From CAYLYP01 sp964387795 (GTDB taxonomy: Bacteria; Bacteroidota; Bacteroidia; Bacteroidales; UBA7960), in assembly GCA_964387795.1 (NCBI GenBank), contig CAYLYP010000075.1, forward strand, positions 1-15,459: 15,459 bases of DNA. The letters are read 5' to 3'. The notes below the pieces were generated by a model that made no database searches, was not told the origin of the DNA, and saw nothing but the letters and a program-made list of their open reading frames with translations. The first letter of the stretch is position 1. Each line of letters opens with the position of its first letter. The position numbers and the translations under genes were made by a program. Below, piece by piece: positions 1 to 6,992 of the stretch.

Positions 1-1
1 G

Positions 2-130
2 TCTTATATTGAAAACTATAAGACAAAAGCATTTCAGGAGGTAAATGTTCATCATTTTCAGCTTTATCAAAGTATGCTTTTACCAACGGGACCTAGGTAT
101 AGTGTTATAAGGGAATTTGAGCTAAAATAA
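2..130 (+). CDS. C-terminal end of an unidentified protein (partial)
   Basis: An open frame enters from the left edge and runs 42 codons to a TAA at 128-130. The visible end of the protein reads ...LYQSMLLPTGPRYSVIREFELK (shown in part). It has no membrane segment, cysteine cluster or motif that I recognise, so no function is given. It lies 39 bases before the fructosamine-kinase-like gene on the same strand, and I see no terminator between them, so the two may share a transcript. The frame has ordinary composition for the region. It could be spurious because it is short, but it stays open from base 2 and stops just before the next start, which fits the end of a real gene. Confidence 0.55.
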   Translation, partial: SYIENYKTKAFQEVNVHHFQLYQSMLLPTGPRYSVIREFELK

Positions 131-169
131 AAAGGATTGGTAAATACATGAATAAAAAATCAGGAAATT

Positions 170-1048
170 ATGCTCCCAAAAGAACTGGAATTTGCTTTTT
201 TGAGGATGATGACAGGCAGGGGGCTTGCAGATATACAAATAATTAAGTATGAAGCGATAGGAGGGGGCAGCATAAACGAAGCCATAAAAGTATATAGCAA
301 TAGGGGAAATTTTTTTATAAAATATAACAAATCAAAGAAATATCCCGGGATGTTTGAAAAAGAAGCAAAGGGATTAAAAATACTAAAAGAAACGGAAAAC
401 ATTTTAATTCCGGAAATTTATGGTTATGAGGAGTTGGAAGCTTATTCATTTTTAGTTTTAGAATTTATTGAAAGAGGAATACAAAGCATTACTTTCCAGG
501 AAGATTTTGGGAAGCAATTAGCTTTACTGCATCAAAACAAGTCAGCGCGCTATGGCTTAGACCATAACAATTATATCGGGAGCCTGAAACAGGATAATCA
601 TTGGGAAAATAATTGGCAGGATTTTTTTATTCTAAGGCGTTTAGAACCACTTTTAAGACTGGCATCAGATAATGGATTAACAGAAAGGAAGCTGATCAGG
701 CAATTTGAAAGCTTTTATCAATTGATTCCTGAGATATTTCCGGATGAAGGGGCATGCCTGATACATGGTGACTTATGGAACGGGAATTACATCATTAACC
801 AGGAGGGCAAAACATGCCTTATTGACCCTGCTGTTTACTATGGACATCGTGAGATGGATATAGGGATGAGCAAATTATTTGGTGGTTTTCACAATGAATT
901 TTATGAAGCATACAATGCTACCTGGCCATTAGAGAAACACTGGCATGAACGTATTGATTACTGTAACCTCTATCCATTACTTGTACACCTTAAGCTGTTT
1001 GGCAAGGGATATTATAGCACAATAGCAAGAATAATGGAAAAGTTTTAG
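170..1048 (+). CDS. Fructosamine-3-kinase / ketosamine-3-kinase family protein
   Basis: This 292-residue protein matches the fructosamine-kinase (FN3K/YniA) family in length and order. A glycine-rich nucleotide loop GGGSINEA lies at 31-38, a likely ATP-contacting Lys at 51 (FFIKYN) and a hinge-like VLEF at 97-100. The catalytic loop HGDLWNGN is at 199-206, and the metal-binding Asp is 219 in LIDPA. The block WENNWQDFF at 145-153 is also typical of the family. Members phosphorylate sugar-derived adducts on amines in the cytoplasm, allowing deglycation; the true bacterial substrate is often unknown. Many homologues carry a Cys in the nucleotide loop where this protein has Ser34. The ATG at 170 follows a modest AGGAAAT element. 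An ATG at 148 is in another frame and closes after about 32 codons. The gene converges on the LutB-like gene with only 7 bases between stops. Confidence 0.88.
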   Translation: MLPKELEFAFLRMMTGRGLADIQIIKYEAIGGGSINEAIKVYSNRGNFFIKYNKSKKYPGMFEKEAKGLKILKETENILIPEIYGYEELEAYSFLVLEFIERGIQSITFQEDFGKQLALLHQNKSARYGLDHNNYIGSLKQDNHWENNWQDFFILRRLEPLLRLASDNGLTERKLIRQFESFYQLIPEIFPDEGACLIHGDLWNGNYIINQEGKTCLIDPAVYYGHREMDIGMSKLFGGFHNEFYEAYNATWPLEKHWHERIDYCNLYPLLVHLKLFGKGYYSTIARIMEKF

Positions 1049-1055
1049 TTCAGGA

Positions 1056-2435
1056 CTATTTTTTATTTCTTTCGGCCCAGAGGGTATGAAAGGTTTTAGG
1101 TTGAACTTTTGGAAGGTTACGACGAGGACCCCATAGCTTTTTGAAGAGCAGGTTTAAGCCGGCATTTTTCAAAGCAGGGGAAGCCAAATCAATCATCCAG
1201 CGATTAGACATAGCTGTTTTCCAAATGAACATACTAATCTTGTCCATTCGGTTGATATATCCAGCCTTAACAGAGTCACGGCGGTTATAAAGCAATTGGG
1301 CATGTAGGTCAATTTCGACAGGGCAGACTTCAGTACACTTACCACATAAAGAGGAAGCAAAGCTTAAATGTTTGTATTTTTCAAGTCCTAAGAGATGCGG
1401 GGAAATCACAGAACCTATAGGTCCACTATATACAGTCTGGTATGTATGGCCGCCAATAGTACGATAAACAGGGCAGGCATTAAGACATGCACCGCAGCGG
1501 ATACAGGTAAGGGCTTTGCGTTGAGGGATTTGTGAAAGAAGATTTGAGCGTCCGTTATCAACAAGGATGACATACATTTCAACTGGTCCTTCCGATTCTT
1601 TATCAGACTTTGGACCTGAAACAACGCTATTGTAAACAGTCATATTCTGGCCTGTTCCATGAGTAGCAAGCAAAGGCCAGAACAAATCAAGGTCTTTAAG
1701 GGATGGGATAATTTTTTCGATACCAGCAATAGCAATATGAATTTTTGGCCATGACATACTCATCACACCATTTCCTTCATTCTCGGTAAGGGCAATAGCA
1801 CCGATATCAGCAATAAGAAAATTGGCACCCGTGATACCTGCACCCGCCTTAGTAAATTTTTCACGCAATTCGTTTCTGACAAAAGCCGTAATTTGTTCAG
1901 GAGTACTATCAACAGGCAGACCAAATTTCTGATTAAAGATAACAGCGATATCTTCTTTAGAACGGTGCATAACAGGGGTTACAATATGATAAGGCCTGTC
2001 ATCAGATATTTGAACGATATATTCACCAAGGTCAGTTTCAATTGAATCGATTCCATTTTTTCCAAGGAAATCATTTAGATGAAGTTCTTCGGTAATCATG
2101 GATTTAGATTTAACCACAAGGCGGATATCATGTTTTTTAAGGATCCTGTAAACTTCATTACGAGCTTGTTCAGCATCTTCGGCCCAGACCACTTTGCCCC
2201 CTCTTGAATTAAAAGCAGCTTCAAACTCAATAAGATATTCCTCGAGCTCATTTACAGCTTTATGTTTAACAACAGCAGCTCTTTTTTTGGCAAGTTGCAG
2301 GTTTGAATATTTTTTTTTCCCTTTAGCAACGGCCATGTCATATCTGCCGATATTAAAACGGATTGTATTTCTGTGTTTAATATCAAAAGCTTTTTGCTCC
2401 GACTGGCTAATAAATAAATCAGTTATTTCACTCAT
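1056..2435 (-). CDS. lutB: LutB/LldF-like iron-sulfur protein of lactate utilization
   Basis: This 459-residue cytoplasmic protein has the LutB architecture. An N-terminal LUD domain spans roughly 60-305, with the conserved stretch around GAGITGANFLIADIGAIAL (198-216). A two-cluster ferredoxin segment follows: Cys311, 314, 317 and 321 (CIRCGACLNACP), then Cys364, 367 and 371 (CGKCTEVCP). The C-terminal tail ends in a conserved Trp-containing element. In Bacillus, LutB works with LutA and LutC to oxidise L-lactate to pyruvate, passing electrons through Fe-S centres. Here neither partner is adjacent: the upstream neighbour is rpiB, whose stop lies 6 bases before this ATG, so both are probably co-transcribed. 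The stop converges on the fructosamine-kinase-like gene with 7 bases between and no visible terminator. Family assignment is strong; lactate as substrate is inferred. Confidence 0.85.
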   Translation of the reverse strand: MSEITDLFISQSEQKAFDIKHRNTIRFNIGRYDMAVAKGKKKYSNLQLAKKRAAVVKHKAVNELEEYLIEFEAAFNSRGGKVVWAEDAEQARNEVYRILKKHDIRLVVKSKSMITEELHLNDFLGKNGIDSIETDLGEYIVQISDDRPYHIVTPVMHRSKEDIAVIFNQKFGLPVDSTPEQITAFVRNELREKFTKAGAGITGANFLIADIGAIALTENEGNGVMSMSWPKIHIAIAGIEKIIPSLKDLDLFWPLLATHGTGQNMTVYNSVVSGPKSDKESEGPVEMYVILVDNGRSNLLSQIPQRKALTCIRCGACLNACPVYRTIGGHTYQTVYSGPIGSVISPHLLGLEKYKHLSFASSLCGKCTEVCPVEIDLHAQLLYNRRDSVKAGYINRMDKISMFIWKTAMSNRWMIDLASPALKNAGLNLLFKKLWGPRRNLPKVQPKTFHTLWAERNKK

Positions 2436-2441
2436 GGCATT

Positions 2442-2894
2442 TTAATCACAATTGCAGGGAATTTTGTTAATTCTGTTTAGATGTCGTCCACCTTCAAAGG
2501 GGGTATCAAGAAAAATATCAGTCATTTCAATAGCGGTCTTTTCATCCACAAAACGAGCCGGAATAGAAAGAATATTTGCATCATTATGTAAGCGTGCAAG
2601 TTTAACAATTTCAGCATTCCAGCATAATGCAGCCCTAATACCCTGATGTTTGTTAGCAACCATGCTGACACCATTACCGCTTCCACAAAGAATAATTCCT
2701 CTTGGGATTTTACCAAATTCAATAGCAGAAGCCAGAGGATGAATAAAGTCGGGATAATCCACGCTTTGTTCAGAATGAGTACCGAAATCATCAATTTCAA
2801 AACCTTTATTAACAAGGTATTGTTTTATGATTTCCTTATATTTAAATCCGGCATGGTCACAGCCTAAAGCAATAATTTTGTCATCAGCACCCAT
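2442..2894 (-). CDS. rpiB: Ribose-5-phosphate isomerase B
   Basis: This 150-residue protein has the full RpiB/LacAB signature. The N-terminal ALGCDHAGF (9-17) contains the phosphate-site Asp13-His14. The catalytic loop CGSGNGVSMVANK (70-82) carries Cys70, the equivalent of E. coli Cys66. HNDAN (103-107) carries the ring-opening His103, and GGRH (135-138) completes the site. It interconverts ribose 5-phosphate and ribulose 5-phosphate in the cytosolic non-oxidative pentose phosphate pathway. Length is normal. The ATG at 2892-2894 sits about 28 bases below a strong Bacteroidota promoter at 2928-2959, making rpiB the first gene of an rpiB-lutB transcript. The related allose-6-phosphate isomerase activity cannot be excluded, but nothing nearby suggests sugar-specific catabolism. 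Confidence 0.93.
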   Translation of the reverse strand: MGADDKIIALGCDHAGFKYKEIIKQYLVNKGFEIDDFGTHSEQSVDYPDFIHPLASAIEFGKIPRGIILCGSGNGVSMVANKHQGIRAALCWNAEIVKLARLHNDANILSIPARFVDEKTAIEMTDIFLDTPFEGGRHLNRINKIPCNCD

Positions 2895-3441
2895 TGTTAA
2901 TAATTTTATTTTATGATTTCAAAAGTACAAAGCTACAAAATTCAGCAATATCCTTCAAATTGAAGTTTTTAAAGATTTGCAATTTATTGGGGTATTGGTT
3001 TGCTTAAATATTAATAAATTTAGCATCAAGATATTAAATTTTTTAACAAGAATCTGTTAATAAGTCCGTAAATTTGTTCAAAAGAAAATGAAAAGAAAAT
3101 TTGGTTTTTTTCAGTGTTTCACGCATGTACATATTGGTGAAAAAACAAAGGAAAAAAACCGTGTTCTTTTGAAAAATTGTAAACAATAATTTCACATTTT
3201 CAGAGTGAAATATAGGTGTTAACAAGTGAGAAATTATCAAAAGACACGTATATCAACAGCTTGTTAATAATTACGTGTTTCACTTCATTTTTAGTTCTTT
3301 AAGATTTTGAAATGATGTTAGCGTTTTGTTGAAAAAGTTTAAATCATGAACAAAGCAAGTTTTTGTCAAAAAATTTTTAAACAATATCAACAGCCTAATA
3401 ACATTAAATAAATTTTTTAAAGACATTAATATATATTTTTT
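2895..3441. other. AT-rich 547-base gap with repeated short words; possible origin-like region
   Basis: No convincing gene lies here. Apart from the rpiB promoter at its left end, the stretch carries two word families. WTWTYAACA (DnaA-box-like) occurs at 2895-2903(-), 3040-3048(+), 3055-3063(-), 3250-3258(+), 3262-3270(-), 3327-3335(-) and 3384-3392(+). TTTCAC or its complement occurs at 3117-3122, 3137-3142, 3190-3195, 3205-3210 and 3278-3283. The first and last of these sit within GTGTTTCAC (3114-3122 and 3275-3283), which includes an exact parS half-site. The 11-base word ATATCAACAGC occurs twice (3250-3260, 3384-3394). TTAACA and TGTTAA form a dyad at 3043-3060. No complete Bacteroidota promoter for nadA was found. 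Origin function is an inference; a heavily regulated divergent promoter region is the main alternative. Confidence 0.35.
2928..2959 (-). promoter_or_regulatory. Bacteroidota-type promoter for rpiB-lutB
   Basis: On the minus strand TTTG (2959-2956) is followed after exactly 20 bases by TAGCTTTG (2935-2928). This is a full match to the Bacteroidota housekeeping consensus, TTTG near -33 and TAnnTTTG near -7. Transcription would begin around 2920-2923, giving a leader of roughly 26-29 bases before the rpiB ATG. It also shows that the left edge of the large gap is used as a promoter. Confidence 0.75.
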
Positions 3442-3462
3442 TTGGTTAATAAAAACTGTGTT

Positions 3463-4413
3463 ATGAAATTGAATTCAGATCATTTTTTGAAGGAAGAAAT
3501 ATTGAGGTTTAAGAGAGAAAAAAATGCAGTTATCCTGGCTCATTTTTATCAGGTACCTGAGATTCAGGATATAGCTGATTTTGTAGGGGACAGTTTACAG
3601 CTGGCAGAAGCTGCAAAAAAAACAGACGCAAATATCATAGTTTTTTGTGGGGTTCATTTTATGGCTGAAACAGCAAAGATTGTTAATCCTGGAAAAAAGG
3701 TTTTATTACCAGATATTGAAGCAGGATGTAGTTTAGCTGATTCATGTAAGCCTGATGATTTTAAAAAATTTGTAGATTCAAATCCTGGAAGTACTGTAAT
3801 AAGTTATATAAATTGCAGTGCAGCAATAAAATGTCTTTCTGATATTATTTGTACAAGTTCAAATGCATTGCATATTGTAAATAATCTGCCGAAAGATGAG
3901 AAAATTATTTTTGCACCTGATAAAAATTTGGGAGGATATATTAATGAACAGACAGGCAGGAAAATGATTTTGTGGGATGGTACCTGTGAAGTACATGATG
4001 CAATAAAAATTGAAAGTATATTGGAGTTGAAACGATTACATCCAAAAGCATTAGTATTGGCTCATCCTGAATGCAAAGGACAGATTTTGGCTATTGCTGA
4101 TTTTATTGGTTCTACAAATGCTATATTAAACTATTCTGTTTCTTCACCTGAAAAAGAATTTATTGTAGTAACTGAAAGTGGGATTATTCATCAAATGATC
4201 AAAAAATCCCCTGGTAAAAAATTTTATGCGTTATCATCACAGAATAATTGTAATTGTAGTGAATGTGAATACATGAAACTAAATAACCTGGAGAAATTAA
4301 AAAGATGTCTGGAAGCTGAAGTTCCTGAAATTTTGCTTGATGAAGAAACAATAAGGAGAGCGAATGTTCCTATGGAAAGAATGCTTGAACTGAGTAAAGA
4401 ACTTCTGAAGTAA
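3463..4413 (+). CDS. nadA: Quinolinate synthase
   Basis: The 316-residue product is NadA, which condenses iminoaspartate (made by NadB) with dihydroxyacetone phosphate to give quinolinate for de novo NAD synthesis. Visible family marks are AHFYQ (26-30), GDSLQLA (42-48), and the three regions supplying cysteines to the catalytic [4Fe-4S] cluster: AGCSLAD with Cys89, WDGTCEVH with Cys175, and the C-terminal cluster at Cys263/265/268 before EYMKLN. HPEC at 201-204 is also typical. The frame stays open upstream to a TTG at 3442, but the ATG at 3463 gives the usual NadA length and beginning. nadB and nadC are not in the window. Repeat-bearing DNA lies upstream and the MORN-repeat gene follows after 95 bases. 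Confidence 0.93.
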   Translation: MKLNSDHFLKEEILRFKREKNAVILAHFYQVPEIQDIADFVGDSLQLAEAAKKTDANIIVFCGVHFMAETAKIVNPGKKVLLPDIEAGCSLADSCKPDDFKKFVDSNPGSTVISYINCSAAIKCLSDIICTSSNALHIVNNLPKDEKIIFAPDKNLGGYINEQTGRKMILWDGTCEVHDAIKIESILELKRLHPKALVLAHPECKGQILAIADFIGSTNAILNYSVSSPEKEFIVVTESGIIHQMIKKSPGKKFYALSSQNNCNCSECEYMKLNNLEKLKRCLEAEVPEILLDEETIRRANVPMERMLELSKELLK

Positions 4414-4508
4414 TTTTTAATAAAATGAAAATGTTTGCAAATTAAGTTTAAGTTTGATTTAATTTAGCAGCGAAAGATTATTCATTAAATGTGACAATCC
4501 ATAAGCAC

Positions 4509-6014
4509 ATGAAATTGTTAAAATTTATTTTTTTGAATTTATGTGTTGTTTCATTATATGGTCAACAGATTAATCCTGATGGATTTAATAAGTTTTACCA
4601 TGATAACGGAGTTTTGTCGGCAGAAGGATATTTAAAAGAAGGAAAACCTGACGGGTATTGGAAAAACTATTATGAAAATGGATTATTAATGTCAGAAGGG
4701 AATAGAAAAGAATTTTTATTGGATAGTACCTGGACTTTTTATTCAGAAGATGGTCAATTAATAAAAAAGATAAATTATAAAGAAGGTAAAAAGAATGGTT
4801 TACAGGTATTTTTTTATAAGGATTACTATCTTGAAGAAAATTATAAGGATGATTCAAGAGAAGGTTTTTTAAAGAAATTTTATTTGAATGGAAGTATAAA
4901 AGAAGAAGTACCATTGTTAAATGGAAAAGAGCATGGCATTGGAAGGGAATTTAATAAAGAAGGATTGGTAATTACTTTAAATACCTATCTAAATGGAATA
5001 ATTGTTGGAAAAGAGATTATTAACAGATATGACAGAAATGGAAAAAGACAGGGAAAGTGGAAGTTTTTTTATGATGAAGGTACTTTACAATTAGAAGGTT
5101 TTTATAAAGCAGATAAGAAACATGGTTTTTTTAAACAATATAGCAGGGATGGTTCTTTATTAGGAATTGCAAAATATGAAGATGATGTCTTAATTACAGA
5201 TGCAGTAGAACTTGTAAGCTATGATTTGAAATATGAGTATTATGTAGATGGAAAAGTAAAAAGTATAGCAAGTTACAAGGGAAAGCAAAAAGAAGGCTTA
5301 TTAAGAGAATATTCATCTGAGGGAGCATTAATTTCTGCTTCAATTTATGAAAAGGATATTTTGATAAGCAAAGGCTTGTTAAATGATAATGGTTTTAAAG
5401 ATGGGAGCTGGGTTGAGTATTACCCATCAGGAACGATTAAATCAAGAGGAAGTTATAAAGGAGGAAAAAAAGTTGGATTGTGGGAACATTATTATGAAAA
5501 TGGATTATTAGAGCAGAAAGGAAATTATGATAATGAAGGATTAGCAGAAGGGGAGTGGATATGGTATTTTGATAATAATCAAATTTTAAAAATTGAAAAT
5601 TTCAGAAGGGGATTAGAAGAAGGAGAAGTTATTGAGTATAACAGGGAAGGTGCTGAAATAGCAAAAGGTGAATATATTGAAGGAAAGAGGGAGTATGAAT
5701 GGTTAATAGTTGTAGATGGAGTTAGACTTGAAGGAAACTATAAATACGGGGAACGTGATGGTTTATGGAAAGTATTTAACCGTGAAGGCATATTGATATT
5801 TGAAGGATCCTATATTGATGGATTTGAAAATGGATTGCATAAGTGGTATTATGATAATGAAAAAATAAAGGAAATTGGAAGTTATAGGATGGGAGCAAAA
5901 TATGGTGAATGGAAAAAATTTATGGAAGATGGTTCACTCTTTATTACGATTGAATTTTTAGATGACAATGAAATAAAGGTTGATGGTGAAGATTTGTTTA
6001 AAAAGGGTGATTAG
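4509..6014 (+). CDS. Secreted MORN/YwqK-type repeat protein
   Basis: The 501-residue product starts with a signal peptide (MKLLKFIFLNLCVVSLYG, hydrophobic 4-16), with likely cleavage near residue 18-19. No lipobox precedes the Cys, so a periplasmic or exported location is favoured over a lipoprotein. The rest is about 18 degenerate repeats of 22-24 residues with the pattern G-x-W-x-x-Y-Y-x-x-G-x-(L/I)-x-x-x-G-x-Y-x-x-G. These are MORN repeats as in the 'YwqK antitoxin' family. Despite that family name I see no toxin gene beside it, and its role is unknown. The repeats carry many Gly, Tyr, Glu and Lys residues. A GTG at 4491 would add six residues before the signal peptide; the ATG at 4509 is preferred because it places the Lys-containing n-region first. 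Base C is strikingly scarce on the coding strand. Confidence 0.82.
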   Translation: MKLLKFIFLNLCVVSLYGQQINPDGFNKFYHDNGVLSAEGYLKEGKPDGYWKNYYENGLLMSEGNRKEFLLDSTWTFYSEDGQLIKKINYKEGKKNGLQVFFYKDYYLEENYKDDSREGFLKKFYLNGSIKEEVPLLNGKEHGIGREFNKEGLVITLNTYLNGIIVGKEIINRYDRNGKRQGKWKFFYDEGTLQLEGFYKADKKHGFFKQYSRDGSLLGIAKYEDDVLITDAVELVSYDLKYEYYVDGKVKSIASYKGKQKEGLLREYSSEGALISASIYEKDILISKGLLNDNGFKDGSWVEYYPSGTIKSRGSYKGGKKVGLWEHYYENGLLEQKGNYDNEGLAEGEWIWYFDNNQILKIENFRRGLEEGEVIEYNREGAEIAKGEYIEGKREYEWLIVVDGVRLEGNYKYGERDGLWKVFNREGILIFEGSYIDGFENGLHKWYYDNEKIKEIGSYRMGAKYGEWKKFMEDGSLFITIEFLDDNEIKVDGEDLFKKGD

Positions 6015-6030
6015 TGTAAAATTATATTTT

Positions 6031-6060
6031 TTTGTCTTAATTTATCTTTTGTTAGACAAA
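6031..6060 (+). terminator. Weak hairpin after the MORN-repeat gene
   Basis: TTTGTC (6031-6036) pairs with GACAAA (6055-6060) and the stem can extend by a few pairs with one bulge. It lies 17 bases after the stop of the repeat protein. No good T-run follows (GAATTTTAGG), so termination would be poor. It may be a processing or stability element, or chance in AT-rich DNA. Confidence 0.25.
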
Positions 6061-6081
6061 GAATTTTAGGTGATTAAAAAT

Positions 6082-6111
6082 TTTGTAAATTGAAAAAATG
6101 TATTACATTTG
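6082..6111 (+). promoter_or_regulatory. Bacteroidota-type promoter upstream of the LytTR regulator
   Basis: TTTG (6082-6085) is separated by 18 bases from TACATTTG (6104-6111), a full match to the TAnnTTTG -7 element; the spacer is slightly shorter than the usual 19-21. Transcription would begin near 6116-6119. The regulator ATG is about 105 bases further on, and an intrinsic terminator hairpin begins only about a dozen bases after the predicted start. Confidence 0.6.
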
Positions 6112-6129
6112 TAAATCAAATAAGTTTAG

Positions 6130-6170
6130 AAGGTTTTTATGGCATTTATTTAAACATAAAAACCTTTTTT
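6130..6170 (+). terminator. Intrinsic terminator hairpin inside the leader of the LytTR regulator
   Basis: AAGGTTTTTATG (6130-6141) and CATAAAAACCTT (6155-6166) form a perfect 12-pair stem with a 13-base loop, followed by TTTT for a total U-tract of six counting the stem end. It sits 116 bases after the MORN-repeat gene and 51 bases before the regulator ATG, just downstream of the promoter at 6082-6111. It may end read-through from the repeat gene. It could also attenuate the regulator transcript, or end a short RNA of about 50 bases started at that promoter. Confidence 0.65.
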
Positions 6171-6221
6171 GTATCGTAAACTTCTTTCAAAACACATAAG
6201 AACATTAAATTTAATAGTAAC

Positions 6222-6974
6222 ATGGCAAAAGTTAAAATATTGGTTGTTGAAGACGAAAGCATTGTAGCTAAGGATATTCAAAACAGTTTGAAGAAACTTG
6301 GTTATTTGGTTCCTACAACAGTTTCAAGCGGAGAAAAAGCCATTGAGGAAATTGAAGAACTGCGTCCTGACCTTATCCTGATGGATATCATGCTAAAGGG
6401 TCAAATGACTGGTATTGATGCTGCAAATATTATTAAGGAAAGGTTTGGCATTCCTGTGATATTTTTGACAGCCTATGCTGATGATAATACATTGTCAAAA
6501 GCAAAAATCACTGAACCTTATGGTTATATAATTAAGCCTTTCAAGGAAAAAGAGTTACAGACAACCATTGAAATGGCAATATATAAGCATGAGAAAGATG
6601 AACAAATCAAAAAAGAAAGGGATTTGTATCATTCAATCATTGAGAATAAAGAGTCAAAGGATAGTATTTTTGTAAGGGCAGATTATCGCTTAAATAAAAT
6701 TAATTTCGATGACATTTATTTTGTAGAAGCTTTAAAAGATTACGTTGTTATTAACACAAGTGATAATAGCTATACTACGCATACAACAATGAAAGAAATG
6801 GTAAGAATTCTTCCTGCAAAGAATTTTGTTAGGATTCATCGTTCTTTTATTGTAAACCTGAATAAAATTTTCTCTATCAAATATCCTGATTTGGTAATTG
6901 AAGGGAAGATGAAAGTATTACCAATTGGTGGGTTATATAGAAAAGAGCTTTATAGCAGGTTAAATCTGATATAA
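6222..6974 (+). CDS. LytTR-family response regulator
   Basis: The 250-residue protein has an N-terminal receiver domain (about 4-120) with the acidic pair Glu10-Asp11, the phospho-acceptor Asp55 (LILMDIM), switch Thr83 and Lys105 (IKPF). A short charged linker (122-146) leads to a C-terminal LytTR DNA-binding domain (about 150-248), recognisable by YFVEALKDYVVI and by FVRIHRSFIVNLNKI. It is expected to bind DNA in the cytoplasm on phosphorylation. No histidine kinase lies in the window, so it is an orphan here; the ATPase at 12527 is of the anti-sigma type and lacks a phospho-accepting His domain. The promoter at 6082-6111 and the leader hairpin suggest separate, possibly attenuated expression. 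The gene ends at a strong two-way terminator. Confidence 0.92.
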   Translation: MAKVKILVVEDESIVAKDIQNSLKKLGYLVPTTVSSGEKAIEEIEELRPDLILMDIMLKGQMTGIDAANIIKERFGIPVIFLTAYADDNTLSKAKITEPYGYIIKPFKEKELQTTIEMAIYKHEKDEQIKKERDLYHSIIENKESKDSIFVRADYRLNKINFDDIYFVEALKDYVVINTSDNSYTTHTTMKEMVRILPAKNFVRIHRSFIVNLNKIFSIKYPDLVIEGKMKVLPIGGLYRKELYSRLNLI

Positions 6975-6992
6975 AGGTTTAAAAATAATCAT

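Noticed and set aside
148..246. ATG at 148 as start of a small gene before the fructosamine-kinase-like gene
   Set aside because: That frame closes after about 32 codons inside the well-supported gene and has no motif.
3043..3240. 65-codon minus-strand open frame in the large gap
   Set aside because: It has no recognisable motif, is driven by AT-rich composition, and overlaps the repeated words and dyads.
3442..3462. TTG start adding seven residues to NadA
   Set aside because: The ATG at 3463 gives the usual length and N-terminus; the TTG lies in a T-run without a ribosome site.
4449..4456. TAAGTTTG as a promoter for the MORN-repeat gene
   Set aside because: The -7 element matches but no TTTG lies at 19-21 bases upstream (the nearest is only 11 away); single elements are common in AT-rich DNA.
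4491..4508. GTG start adding six residues to the MORN-repeat protein
   Set aside because: The ATG at 4509 begins a normal signal peptide; the extension would precede it without purpose.
4509..6014. Repeated DNA as a CRISPR or tandem array
   Set aside because: The periodicity is at protein level with diverged codons; there are no identical repeats with unique spacers.
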